A stretch of DNA of 64,000 nucleotides. Origin: an uncultured Alphaproteobacteria bacterium. GTDB lineage: Bacteria > Pseudomonadota > Alphaproteobacteria > Geminicoccales > Geminicoccaceae. The notes beneath the pieces are model-generated. The model worked only from the letters and a program-made list of their open reading frames with translations, had not been told where the DNA came from and ran no database searches. The DNA lies in contig CALKJU010000009.1 of NCBI GenBank assembly GCA_937995535.1, positions 62,001 to 126,000 of the forward strand, given 5' to 3'. Shown here in pieces: positions 34,830 through 44,488 of this stretch (the stretch's first letter is position 1; each line of letters starts with the position of its first letter). Position numbers and translations under genes: made by a program.

Positions 34830-37109
34830 ATGCGACACCGCCCCCGCCAGTGCCTCGCCCGGTCCGTACCGGCCGGCCGCCCGCTCACCCTGTTGTGGGC
34901 GGCGATCGTCACTCTGCTGCTGTCGCCCGGCGGCTTGCTGGCCCATGCCCAGGCGCCGCCAGCCCAAGCCGCGCCGTCGCTCTCGACCGGGTCTCCGCCG
35001 CCGGTCGACGAGGCCGTCGATCAGCTTCTTCGCGCGCTGGAGGACCCGGCCGTCCGCGCCGAGCTCGCGAAGCGCCTCAAGGCGACGGCGCCCGACGCGG
35101 CACCGCCCGCGCCGCAAGGCGACCTCGTCGCGGAATCCCTCGATGTCGTCAGCAGCAGCGCGGCGCGCGTCTCGGAGGTGCTGCTGGCCAGCGCCCAGGC
35201 TGTCGCCCGCCTACCCGAGCTGCTCGCCTGGCTCGCCCAGCAGTCGCAGAACCCGCAGTCGAAACGGGTCTTCGTCGAGGTCGTGGGCGATCTCGCCTTC
35301 GCCGTCGGACTTGCCCTCGTCCCGGCACTGCTCATCCACGCCGGACTGCGTCGGTTGCGACGACGCCTCGTCCCGCGCCCCGACGACACATGGGCGCCCC
35401 GGGGCGCCGTCGTGCTCGGCAGGCTGCTGGCCGAGCTCGCGCCGGTGGTGATCTTCGTCGGCCTGCTGATGACGCTCATCCAGACGATCGACCTGACGCC
35501 ACTCGCGCAGCTGATCGCGCGGCAGCTCGTGCTCGCCGTGCTCGTCGGGCGGGCGGCGGCCGCCGCTCGGCGCGCACTGCTCTTCCCGCTGCACGGGCCG
35601 GGACGGCTCCTCCCGGTGAGCGACGGGCAGGCACAGGTCCTCAATCGCAACCTCATGCTGCTCGCCGGGCTGTCGATCTACGGCTACTTCGCGCTGCAGA
35701 TCGCCCTGCTGTTCCAGCTCTCCTGGGACCTCCATCAGGTCCTGCAGCACTTCCTGTTTCTCACCGTGGCGATCCTGGCGGTGGTGATGGTCCTCCGCTC
35801 CCGCCAGGGGGTGCACGACTGGCTGCTCGCCTTCGAGACCGATGCCGGCGAGGAGCGCCGCCCTGGCCTGCTTCCCTGGCGCGGCATCGCGCGCTACTGG
35901 CACATCGTCGCCATCGCCTGGATCGTGGTCCACTTCCTCGCCTGGGCGCTCGGCCTGCCCGGCGGCGTGCGCTGGGTGATCACCAACAACATCGCGACGC
36001 TCGGTGTGCTGGTCGCGGCGCGCCTCGCGGCGCTGGCCCTGCGCGATCCGCCACAGCCGGCCCCCGAGGCGGGCGCTACCGAGCCGCACGCCCCCGGGGG
36101 CCGCGCCGATCCCGGCGCCGTGCGCCGGGAGGCCGGCGCTGCGATGCGCGGCACCGTCCGCGCCGCGATCGACGCGCTCACCTACCTGGCGCTCATCATC
36201 CTGTGGACACCCGGCCTGAGCGACTGGCTGTCCGACGATGCCGGCACCGCCTTCATCACCAAGCTGCTGCAGATCGTGATCGTCGCCGGCGTTGCCTTCC
36301 TGCTCTGGCTCGCGGTCAACAACCGCGTGCAGACCTATCTCGCCGCGGTCGACCCGAGCGGCTTGCCGAAACATGGCGGCCGGGCGCGCACCCTGGCCGT
36401 CATGGCGCGTAACGGGATCCTCGTCGTCCTCTTCACCTTCACCGTGATCTTCGCGCTCTCGACGCTCGGCGTGAATACCGGGCCGTTGCTCGCTGGCGCC
36501 GGCGTGATCGGTATCGCCGTCGGCTTCGGCTCGCAGCGCCTCGTCCAGGACATCATCACCGGCCTGTTCATCCTGTTGAGCGACGCCGTCCGCGTCGGCG
36601 ACGTGGTCGATCTGGGCGGGAAGTCGGGCGTCGTCGAGGCGATCTCGATGCGCACCGTGACCCTGCGCAGCTACAACGGCGACGTGCACACCATCCCCTA
36701 CAGCACGATCGACGTCGTCACGAACATGACCAAAGACTTCTCGTTCGCGGTGTTCGACATCGCCGTGAGCTACAAGGAGGACGTCGATCGTGTCATGGAG
36801 TTGCTGCGGGACATCGACCGGCAGCTCCGCCGCGAATGGCCGTTCCGCCGCTTGATGCTCGACCCGATCGAGATCGCCGGCCTCGACCGGTTCGCCGAGA
36901 TCGCGGTCGTGATCCGCGGCCGAATCAAGGTCCTGGCCGGCGAGCAGTGGCGTGTCGGACGCGAGTTCAATCGCCGCGTCAAGCAGCGCTTCGACGAGCT
37001 CGGGATCGAGATCCCCGTGGCCTATCGCAGCCTCGTCGTGCGCGAGGCGGAGGTTCCGGCACACAGCGCGTCCGCGCCGGGACCGCCGCCGGTGGCCAAG
37101 GCCGGCTGA
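34830..37109 (+). CDS. Large MscS-family mechanosensitive channel
   Basis: A 759-residue channel. A signal-like N-terminus is followed by a Pro/Ala-rich periplasmic stretch (about 40-110), several membrane helices (about 150-560) and the MscS core: pore helix and VIGIAVGFGSQRLVQDIITG, then FILLSDAVRVGDVVDLGGKSG, and the beta/C-terminal domains (TVTLRSYNGDVHTIPYSTID). The pore sequence and cytoplasmic domain are typical; the extended N-terminus resembles YbiO/MscK-type proteins. Relieves hypo-osmotic stress by opening on membrane tension. Followed after 5 bp by tamA, suggesting co-transcription. Confidence 0.92.
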   Translation: MRHRPRQCLARSVPAGRPLTLLWAAIVTLLLSPGGLLAHAQAPPAQAAPSLSTGSPPPVDEAVDQLLRALEDPAVRAELAKRLKATAPDAAPPAPQGDLVAESLDVVSSSAARVSEVLLASAQAVARLPELLAWLAQQSQNPQSKRVFVEVVGDLAFAVGLALVPALLIHAGLRRLRRRLVPRPDDTWAPRGAVVLGRLLAELAPVVIFVGLLMTLIQTIDLTPLAQLIARQLVLAVLVGRAAAAARRALLFPLHGPGRLLPVSDGQAQVLNRNLMLLAGLSIYGYFALQIALLFQLSWDLHQVLQHFLFLTVAILAVVMVLRSRQGVHDWLLAFETDAGEERRPGLLPWRGIARYWHIVAIAWIVVHFLAWALGLPGGVRWVITNNIATLGVLVAARLAALALRDPPQPAPEAGATEPHAPGGRADPGAVRREAGAAMRGTVRAAIDALTYLALIILWTPGLSDWLSDDAGTAFITKLLQIVIVAGVAFLLWLAVNNRVQTYLAAVDPSGLPKHGGRARTLAVMARNGILVVLFTFTVIFALSTLGVNTGPLLAGAGVIGIAVGFGSQRLVQDIITGLFILLSDAVRVGDVVDLGGKSGVVEAISMRTVTLRSYNGDVHTIPYSTIDVVTNMTKDFSFAVFDIAVSYKEDVDRVMELLRDIDRQLRREWPFRRLMLDPIEIAGLDRFAEIAVVIRGRIKVLAGEQWRVGREFNRRVKQRFDELGIEIPVAYRSLVVREAEVPAHSASAPGPPPVAKAG

Positions 37110-37114
37110 CGCGC

Positions 37115-38980
37115 TTGCCAGCTCGTCTTCGCTGGCGCTGCTGCCTCGCGCTGCTCGTTGTCGCCGGCCTCACGGCATGCGGGCGCAACGGGCTGCTCTT
37201 GCCCCTCGAGCGCGACAATGGCGAGGCCGAGGATCTGATCCGCTACGAGGTCGCCGTCGAGGGCGACCTCCCGGAGGAGCTGCGTCGTCGGCTGCTCGAT
37301 GCCTCCGACGCGGAGCGTTTGGTGGAGCGCCCGCCGGCGAGCCTGCTGGTGCTGCGCCGGCGGGCCGAGGAGGATCTCGCGACCCTGCGGCAGGTACTGC
37401 GCTCCGAAGCATACTACGCCGGCGAGGTCCGCTACAGGATCGAGACCGTGCCGGTGCCGGAGGGGCCGACCGAAGGCCCGGCGGGCCCGGTGACGTCACC
37501 CGGCACGCGCCTCCTGTTCGAGGTTGTCCCCGGCCCACAGTTCACCTTCGGCGCCGCGGCCGTCGAGGTCGAGGCGCCGGCGGACGGTTTCGTCGCGCCG
37601 TCGCCGGCGGTGCTCGGCATCGACACCGGCGAGCCCGCCGTGGCCGAGACGGTCCTGCGTGCGGAAGAGCGCCTGCTCGAGCTCGCGCGTCAGGACTCGC
37701 GGCCGCTCGCGCGACTGGGGCAGCGGACGGCGATCGTCGATCACGATCTGCGGACGATGGATGTCACGCTGCGCGTGGCACCAGGGCCGCGCGCCAGCTT
37801 CGGCACCATCACCTTCGCCGGCGACGCCGGGATCGCCGAGACCTTCCTGCGCCGCCGCCTGCCATTCGAGACGGGCGATGCCTACGATCCCGAGTTGGTC
37901 ACCCGCGGCCGGCGCCGCCTGATCGAGACGAACCTGTTCTCCACGGTGATCACCGAGGTCGGGGACGAGCTCGACCCCGAGGGGCGGATCCCCGTCACCT
38001 ATCGGCTGCGGCCACGTCTCCACCGCACGATCGGCGGCGGGCTGAGCTACCAGACCGACGTCGGGCCGGGCCTCAATGCCTATTGGGAACACCGCAACCT
38101 GTTCAGCGCCGGCGAGCGCCTGCGCGCCGATCTCAGCGTCGACCCGCTCGACACGCTGGCCAAGCTCTCGTTCCGCAAGCCGGAGATCTGGACGCCCGGG
38201 CTGAGCCTCCTCGCCGAGGTCGCCGGCGAGATCCAGGACACCGACGCCTACAAGAGCGAATCGGTCCGGGTCGGCACCGGCATAGAGTACGAGTTCACCG
38301 AGAAGGTCATCGGCGGCCTGGGGGTCGCCTACCGCTACGGCGATGTCCGGCAAGAGGGGCAGCGCGACACCTTCGCGCTGCTCTCCTTGCCGGCCCGGCT
38401 GACCTGGGACTTCAGCGACGATCTGCTCGATCCGACCCGCGGCGGCCGGCTCCAGCTGTTCGGCAGCCCCTACTTCGACACCATGGGCAACGACACCCGG
38501 TTCGTGAAGAGCCAGGTCGTCCACACGCGATACCTGCCGGTCCTCGACGAGCATCGCCTGGTTCTTGCGCTGCGCGCCGCGGCCGGCTCGATCAGCGGCG
38601 CCGACCGCGACAACGTTCCGGCGGACGAACGGCTCTACTCGGGCGGAGGTGGCTCGATCCGCGGCATCGGCTACCAGCTCGCCGGGCCGCTCGACGACCG
38701 CGACGACCCGATCGGTGGGCGGTCCAACGTGGAGTTCAGCATCGAGGCCCGGACGCGCTTCACGGAGACCTTGGGCGGCGTCGCCTTCCTCGATGGCGGC
38801 AGCGCCTTCAGCTCGCAGCTCCCGAACTTCGGCGAGACGCTGCGCTTCGGAACCGGGATCGGCCTGCGCTACATCACCGGTATCGGCCCGATCCGCCTCG
38901 ACGTGGCCGTGCCCGTCAACCGCCGCTCCGGCGTCGACGACCCGTTCCAGCTCTATGTCAGCATCGGTCAGGCGTTCTGA
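37115..38980 (+). CDS. tamA: TamA, outer-membrane BamA-family translocation assembly protein
   Basis: A 621-residue Omp85 protein: POTRA-like domains (about 45-300) and a C-terminal 16-strand barrel (surface-antigen domain) with SGGGGSIRGIGYQLAGPLDD, the conserved loop-6 (V)RG motif, and a C-terminal strand ending LYVSIGQAF. With TamB it forms the TAM complex for outer-membrane biogenesis. The only plausible start is TTG at 37115, five bases after the MscS stop. The N-terminus MPARLRWRCCLALLVVAGLT followed by ACG contains a lipobox LTAC (Cys22), unusual for a TamA of proteobacteria. tamB follows 60 bp downstream. Confidence 0.92.
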   Translation: MPARLRWRCCLALLVVAGLTACGRNGLLLPLERDNGEAEDLIRYEVAVEGDLPEELRRRLLDASDAERLVERPPASLLVLRRRAEEDLATLRQVLRSEAYYAGEVRYRIETVPVPEGPTEGPAGPVTSPGTRLLFEVVPGPQFTFGAAAVEVEAPADGFVAPSPAVLGIDTGEPAVAETVLRAEERLLELARQDSRPLARLGQRTAIVDHDLRTMDVTLRVAPGPRASFGTITFAGDAGIAETFLRRRLPFETGDAYDPELVTRGRRRLIETNLFSTVITEVGDELDPEGRIPVTYRLRPRLHRTIGGGLSYQTDVGPGLNAYWEHRNLFSAGERLRADLSVDPLDTLAKLSFRKPEIWTPGLSLLAEVAGEIQDTDAYKSESVRVGTGIEYEFTEKVIGGLGVAYRYGDVRQEGQRDTFALLSLPARLTWDFSDDLLDPTRGGRLQLFGSPYFDTMGNDTRFVKSQVVHTRYLPVLDEHRLVLALRAAAGSISGADRDNVPADERLYSGGGGSIRGIGYQLAGPLDDRDDPIGGRSNVEFSIEARTRFTETLGGVAFLDGGSAFSSQLPNFGETLRFGTGIGLRYITGIGPIRLDVAVPVNRRSGVDDPFQLYVSIGQAF

Positions 38981-39040
38981 AGCGGGATCTCGCCCCGCTG
39001 GGCCCGCAATGTTAGACGCTGGCGGCGGAGGATCCGGGCC

Positions 39041-42000
39041 ATGCGCAGACTGCTCCTCGTCCTGCTGTGCCTGCTGGGTGGCGTCGTACTGCTGCTCGGC
39101 GGCGCGTTCGCCTACGCCCAGACCAGCCTTGGACGAGCGCAGCTCGGCGGCGTGATCGAGCGCAACCTTTCGCAGCCCGGTCGCACCGCCGAGATCGACG
39201 GTGTCGGCGGCCTGATCCCGTTCGACATCCGCCTCGGCCGCCTGCGTCTTGCCGATGACACCGGCACCTGGCTCGAGGTCGACGGCGCGCGGGTGGATCT
39301 TTCGCCGACCGACCTGCTGACCGGGCGGATCGTGGTCCGCTCCGCCGGCGCCGAGCGGGTCCGGCTCGAGCGACTGCCCGTGGCCGCTCCGACCGAGGAG
39401 CCGCCGACGCCGAGCGAGCCCTTCGCCCTGCCCCGCCTGCCGGACACGCTGCCGGTGATCGTCGCGGAGCGGCTCTACGTCGATGCCCTGGAGCTCGGAC
39501 CGGCCGTCGCCGGACAGGAGGCGCGCTTTCGCCTCGACGGGGGAATCCGCACGAGCCCCGGCGGTGAGGCGCTCGACGCCGCGCTCGACCTCGTCCGCAC
39601 CGATGCGGACACGGCACGCGCGAGCCTACGGGCGGCGCTCGACCTCACCGGCCAGACCGTCGAGCTGGCGCTGCAGGCGGACGAGAGCGGCGGCCTCGTG
39701 GCCGGTCTGACCGGACGCCCTGAGGCCGACCCGGTCACGGTCGATCTGCAGGTGCGCGGGCCGTTCTCGGCGGTCACCGGGCGCCTGAGCGCCGATGCCG
39801 GCCAACTCGCCGAGCTTGTGGCGGACCTGGAGCTGGCGATCGTCGATCAACCGAGCATCGCCCTCGAAGGCACGCTGACCGTCGCCGAGGGCGCTCTTCC
39901 GGAAGACCTCGCAGCGCTGGTGGGACCGCGGCTCGACCTGCGGGTGCGCGGCGGGCAGCGGGGTGCGGACCGCTTCGCACTCGAGGAGCTCGCGGTGGTG
40001 GCCGCGCAGGTCCGCCTCGCGGGGCAGGCCTCGGCGGCGCTGGAGACGCGCAGCCTTGACGGCTCGATGGTTCTGCAGGTCGGCGACCTCGCCGCCGCCA
40101 GCGGTCTCGCGGGCGTGCCTCTGGGCGGCTCGCTGCGGATCGACGGCACCGCCGGCGGAAGCCTCGACCGCCCGGAGCTGGCCCTCGCGATCGTCGCCGA
40201 GCAGCTCACCGCCGACGCCTTCGCCGCCCGGCGCCTGACAACGGACCTGACCGCGACCCTGCTCGGGCCGCTCGATCAGGGCTATGCCGGCGTGGCGCTG
40301 AGCGGGTCGGGGGGAGCCGAGGCAGTCACCCTCGATGGTGCGCCGCTGCCGGCGGCCGCCGACCCGACCTGGCGGGTCACGGCCGAGCTGCCGGCCTCCG
40401 GGCCGATGACGGTCGAGACCCTCGAGCTCAAGGCCGAGGCGCTCACCGCGACGCTGCAAGGCACGGTCGATCCGACGACGGTGACGGGTCAGGGGCGGCT
40501 CGCCGTGGACGCGCCCGACCTTGCCGCGATCATGGCCTCGCTCGGCCCGCTGGCTCCGGGCGGGCTCGACCTCGCCGGGGCGCTCGAACTCACCGCGGAC
40601 GCCACCATGCGCCCGACGGGCGACGTGATGGACGTCGAGCTGCGCCTCACCTCGACCGGGCTGTCCGGGCTGCCCGATGGCGTGCAGCAGCTCGTCGGCG
40701 CCGACCCGCGGCTGATCGGCCGGGCGACGGTGACCGGCGGCGAGCGGCTCGACATCGAGCGTATCGAGCTGACCGCCGCGGCGGTGAGCTTCACCGGGAA
40801 CGGGCGGGTCGGCCTCGCCGACCGCAGCCTCGGCGCGGAGATCGACGCCGAACTCGCCGACCTGTCGCCGCTCTCGGCGCTGGCCGGGCAGGAACTGGCC
40901 GGCGCCGGCCGGCTGCACGCCGAGCTGTCCGGTGCCCTCGACGATCCCCGGCTCGCCTTCGATGCCGCGGTCGACGGCCTCGCCGCCGCCGGCCTAGTGT
41001 TCGAACGCGTGGCGCTGACCGGTACCGCGGCCGGCCCCGTCGATCGGATCGTGGGCGATCTGCGCCTCGACGCCCGGCAGGCGGCGGGCGACGTGACCCT
41101 GCTGACCGCCTATGCCCGCGACGGCGACCGGTTCACCCTGCAGCGCCTGGCCCTCAACGGGCCAGGGACGGAAGTGAGCGGTGCTGTGGAGCTCGACCTC
41201 GCGACGCTCATCGCCTCCGGTCGGCTCACCGGCGGTGTGCGCGATCTCGCGGCATTGCGCCCATGGCATGGCCAGGAGCTTTCCGGCGCGCTCGACGTGG
41301 ATGCACAGCTCTCCGCCCCGGAGGGCCGCCAGGACGCCACCCTCAAGCTCGCTGCCCGCGACATCGTCGGCGACTTCGGGAGGATCGCCACGGCCCGCGT
41401 CGACGCCGAGCTGCGCGATGCGCGTGGCGCCCCGACTGCCGACGCCCGGATCGCGCTTGACGGCTTCAGCGGCGACGGCGTCACCGTCGAGAGCGCCACG
41501 CTGACCGCCCGTGGCCCGCTCTCCGCCTTGCAGCTCGAGGCCACTGCGCGCGGCGACCAGCAGGGGCCGTTCGACCTCTCCGCACGCAGTCGGGTCGAGC
41601 TGACCGGGACGCGGCGGCGCGCCGAGCTCCAGGCGCTGGATGGCATCTATGCCGGCCAGTCGATCCAGCTCCGCGCGCCGGCGACGCTGACGCTCGAGGG
41701 CGGCGTGCTCGAGATCGACCAGCTCGACCTGCGCATCGGCGAGGCGCGCATCCAGGGCCGGCTCGACAGCCGGCCCGGCCGCGTCCAGGGCCGCGCGACC
41801 GTGCGCGATCTGCCGCTCTCCGTGCTGGCGGCGTTCGGCGCGCCGCCGCTCGCCGGCACGGCCGAGGCCGATCTGACGCTCACCGGCTCGCCGGCGACGC
41901 CGCAAGTGGATCTCGCGCTGCGCGTCCCCGAGCTGCGGCTGGCGGACCACGACGCCGTCGCTGTGCCGCCCGCGGCGCTGACGCTCGACGCGCGGGCCGC

Positions 42001-43423
42001 CGACGGCAGGCTCACCGCGCGCCTCGAGCTGGCCAAGCTCACCGACCGACCGGCGGTCGCCACGCTCACCGCACCGCTGCGCCTGTCGCTGACGCCGTTC
42101 GTGGTCGACCTGCCTGCGGAGGGACGGCTCGAGGGTACGTTCGAGGCCGACGTCTCCCTCGATCGGCTGGCGGCCCTCGCCGCGCTCGACGGTCAGCGGC
42201 TCGACGGCCCGGCGAGCGCACGGCTGCGCCTGTCCGGCACCCTCGCCGCCCCGCGCCTCGACGGGCAGGTCGAGATCGGCCCGGCCTCGATCGAGGATGC
42301 GCTCACCGGATTGGATTACCGTGACGTGCGGCTGCGCCTGGTGGCTGCCGGGCACACGTTGCGGATCGACGAGCTGCACGCCACCACGCGCGGCGACGGC
42401 TCGCTCGACGGCTCGGGCCAGCTCGAGATCGGAGCGGGCGGCACGTCGTCCTACACGATGGCGTTGCGCTTGCGCACAGCGGAGGTCCTGCGCAACGACC
42501 TGGGCCGCGTCGTGGCCTCGGGCGAGGTCGGCGTCACCGGTGACCTCGCCAGCGCGGACCTCACGGCGCGCATCGAGATCAACCGCGCCGAGCTGGAGAT
42601 CCCGGAGGGCGGCGCCCCGGACATTCCGACCATCGAGGTGATCGAGATCGGCTCAGGCATCGCCCCGGGGGCCGGCCCGCGAGCCGATCGCGGCCCGCCC
42701 TTCGTGGTGCGGCTCGACGCGCGGGTGGAGGTGCCGGCGCGGCTGTTCATTCGCGGCCGCGGGCTCGACTCCGAATGGGGTGGAGCGCTGACGATGACCG
42801 GCGAGGCGAGCGCCCCGCGTGTCCTCGGCGAGCTGCGCTACCGCCGCGGCTTCCTCGACTTCCTCGACCGCCGCTTCAACATCTCGACGGGCACGATCGC
42901 CTTTACCGGCGCGACGCCGCCCATTCCGGAGGTCAACCTCGAGGCCACGGCGCAGGCGCCAGGGCTGCTCGCGATCGTGCGGGTGACCGGCCCGGCCGAC
43001 GATTTCCGGCTCGAGTTGACCAGCGAGCCGCCGTTGCCGCAGGACGAGGTGCTGGCCCAGCTCCTGTTCCGCCGCGGCACCGCGTCGATGACGCCGCTCC
43101 AGGGGCTGCGCCTGGCCAATGCGGTCGCCACGCTCGAGGGCGGCGGCTTCGACGCCCTGGGCAAGCTGCGGCGCGGCCTCGGCCTCGACACTCTCGACGT
43201 CGATGCCGGCGGCACCGCGGGCGACAGCGGCACCAACGCCGCCAGCCTGCGGGCCGGCAAGTACATCGACGATCGCGTCTATGTCGAGGTGCAGCAGGGC
43301 GTGTCCGCCGGGACGAGCGCGGCGCGGGTCGAGGTCGAGCTGACACCGAGCCTGCGCGCGACCTCCAGCGTCACCGAGCGCGGTCAGCCGGGCGTCGGCG
43401 TCGAATGGCGGCTCGACTATTGA
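39041..43423 (+). CDS. tamB: TamB, AsmA-like inner-membrane component of TAM
   Basis: A 1,460-residue protein with one N-terminal membrane anchor (LLLVLLCLLGGVVLLLGGAF), a very long repetitive beta-rich body that would form the periplasm-spanning groove (regular hydrophobic/acidic strands such as LEIDQLDLRIGEARIQGRLD) and the conserved C-terminal DUF490 domain (GGALTMTGEASAPRVLGELR, FNISTGTIAFTGATPPIPEV, PPLPQDEVLAQLLFRRG, ending GVGVEWRLDY). TamB proteins are thought to carry phospholipids and help barrel insertion between membranes. Partner of the adjacent TamA; the length is normal for the family. Confidence 0.95.
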   Translation: MRRLLLVLLCLLGGVVLLLGGAFAYAQTSLGRAQLGGVIERNLSQPGRTAEIDGVGGLIPFDIRLGRLRLADDTGTWLEVDGARVDLSPTDLLTGRIVVRSAGAERVRLERLPVAAPTEEPPTPSEPFALPRLPDTLPVIVAERLYVDALELGPAVAGQEARFRLDGGIRTSPGGEALDAALDLVRTDADTARASLRAALDLTGQTVELALQADESGGLVAGLTGRPEADPVTVDLQVRGPFSAVTGRLSADAGQLAELVADLELAIVDQPSIALEGTLTVAEGALPEDLAALVGPRLDLRVRGGQRGADRFALEELAVVAAQVRLAGQASAALETRSLDGSMVLQVGDLAAASGLAGVPLGGSLRIDGTAGGSLDRPELALAIVAEQLTADAFAARRLTTDLTATLLGPLDQGYAGVALSGSGGAEAVTLDGAPLPAAADPTWRVTAELPASGPMTVETLELKAEALTATLQGTVDPTTVTGQGRLAVDAPDLAAIMASLGPLAPGGLDLAGALELTADATMRPTGDVMDVELRLTSTGLSGLPDGVQQLVGADPRLIGRATVTGGERLDIERIELTAAAVSFTGNGRVGLADRSLGAEIDAELADLSPLSALAGQELAGAGRLHAELSGALDDPRLAFDAAVDGLAAAGLVFERVALTGTAAGPVDRIVGDLRLDARQAAGDVTLLTAYARDGDRFTLQRLALNGPGTEVSGAVELDLATLIASGRLTGGVRDLAALRPWHGQELSGALDVDAQLSAPEGRQDATLKLAARDIVGDFGRIATARVDAELRDARGAPTADARIALDGFSGDGVTVESATLTARGPLSALQLEATARGDQQGPFDLSARSRVELTGTRRRAELQALDGIYAGQSIQLRAPATLTLEGGVLEIDQLDLRIGEARIQGRLDSRPGRVQGRATVRDLPLSVLAAFGAPPLAGTAEADLTLTGSPATPQVDLALRVPELRLADHDAVAVPPAALTLDARAADGRLTARLELAKLTDRPAVATLTAPLRLSLTPFVVDLPAEGRLEGTFEADVSLDRLAALAALDGQRLDGPASARLRLSGTLAAPRLDGQVEIGPASIEDALTGLDYRDVRLRLVAAGHTLRIDELHATTRGDGSLDGSGQLEIGAGGTSSYTMALRLRTAEVLRNDLGRVVASGEVGVTGDLASADLTARIEINRAELEIPEGGAPDIPTIEVIEIGSGIAPGAGPRADRGPPFVVRLDARVEVPARLFIRGRGLDSEWGGALTMTGEASAPRVLGELRYRRGFLDFLDRRFNISTGTIAFTGATPPIPEVNLEATAQAPGLLAIVRVTGPADDFRLELTSEPPLPQDEVLAQLLFRRGTASMTPLQGLRLANAVATLEGGGFDALGKLRRGLGLDTLDVDAGGTAGDSGTNAASLRAGKYIDDRVYVEVQQGVSAGTSAARVEVELTPSLRATSSVTERGQPGVGVEWRLDY

Positions 43424-43430
43424 GCGGACG

Positions 43431-44264
43431 ATGACCGGTCCGCGCGATGCCGCGCGTCCGCCGCTCGCCGGCGACCGCAGCACTTTCGGGACCTGGGGCG
43501 ATCTCAACCTGCTCGGTCTCTGGACGCTCTACCTCAAGGAGGTGCGGCGTTTCCTCAAGGTGACCATGCAGACCCTGGTGGCACCGATGGTCACCACGCT
43601 GATGTTCCTCGCGGTCTTCGTGTTGGCGCTGGGCGGGACCGAGCGGACCGTGGCAGGCGTGCCGTTCCTTCAGTTCCTCGCCCCCGGGCTCCTGGTCATG
43701 GCGGTCGTGCAGAACGCCTTCGCCAACACCTCCTCGTCGGTGATGATCGCCAAGATGCAGGGCAACATCATCGACTACCTGATGCCGCCGCTGGGTCCGG
43801 GCGAGCTCACCTGCGGCATCGTCATGGGCGGGGTGACCCGCGGCATGCTGGTCGCCGGCACGGTGTGGCTCGCGCTGCTCCCCGTGGCGCCCCTTCTCCC
43901 GCCCCATCCGCTGGCGCTCCTGGCGAGCCTGTTCCTCGCCTCGACGATGCTCTCGCTGCTCGGGCTGATCGCCGCGATCTGGGCGGACAAGTTCGACCAG
44001 ATGGCCGGCGTGACCAATTTCGTGATCACGCCGCTCTCGTTCCTCTCCGGCACCTTCTACAGCCTCGAGGCGCTGCCCGAGGCGCTGCACCTCCTGGCCC
44101 TCGCCAACCCGTTCTTCCACGCCATCGACACCGCGCGCTGGGCCGCCACCGGGCACGCCGACGGCCCGATCCCGGCCGGCTACGCGACCCTGGTCGTCGT
44201 CAACGTCGCGCTCTGGCTCGCGGCCTGGCAGATGCTGAAGCGCGGCTACAAGCTGAAAGCGTGA
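43431..44264 (+). CDS. ABC-2 type transporter permease
   Basis: A 277-residue inner-membrane protein with about six helices and the ABC-2 signature region around residues 125-220 (LLGLIAAIWADKFDQMAGVTN, FVITPLSFLSGTFYSLEALP). This matches YadH-type permeases that work with a YadG-like ATPase, often in export. No ATPase gene adjoins it in this window; the ATPase must be elsewhere or the pair is broken. Starts 7 bp after tamB and ends overlapping the next small gene (GTGA). Confidence 0.9.
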   Translation: MTGPRDAARPPLAGDRSTFGTWGDLNLLGLWTLYLKEVRRFLKVTMQTLVAPMVTTLMFLAVFVLALGGTERTVAGVPFLQFLAPGLLVMAVVQNAFANTSSSVMIAKMQGNIIDYLMPPLGPGELTCGIVMGGVTRGMLVAGTVWLALLPVAPLLPPHPLALLASLFLASTMLSLLGLIAAIWADKFDQMAGVTNFVITPLSFLSGTFYSLEALPEALHLLALANPFFHAIDTARWAATGHADGPIPAGYATLVVVNVALWLAAWQMLKRGYKLKA

Positions 44265-44458
44265 CGGGAGCTCCGGTGGGCACGGCGCGGGTCGGGATGG
44301 TCGGCCGCGATTGCGTGGCCTTCGCCACGGTGCGCGACGCGTCGACCGAGATCGGCTACAGCAGCGTCAGTAACATCGAGCAGGACACCGAATCGAGCGG
44401 CGCCGTCGACAGCCGCCGCTTCCGCGAGCGCCGCGGCATCGCCGCGCCCACCACCTGA
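44261..44458 (+). CDS. Small hypothetical protein
   Basis: A 65-codon frame from GTG (overlapping the ABC-2 permease stop as GTGA) to TGA. I do not recognise the product: MTGAPVGTARVGMVGRDCVA at the start and an Arg-rich, Ser-containing C-terminal half (GAVDSRRFRERRGIAA). More than four fifths of third codon positions are G or C, as in the neighbouring genes, which supports real coding. It sits between an operon end and argD. No membrane segment, signal or metal motif seen. Could be a small cytosolic protein or a chance open frame. Confidence 0.4.
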   Translation: MTGAPVGTARVGMVGRDCVAFATVRDASTEIGYSSVSNIEQDTESSGAVDSRRFRERRGIAAPTT

Positions 44459-44488
44459 TCCGCTCCTCCCGCAGCCCGGACCTCACCC

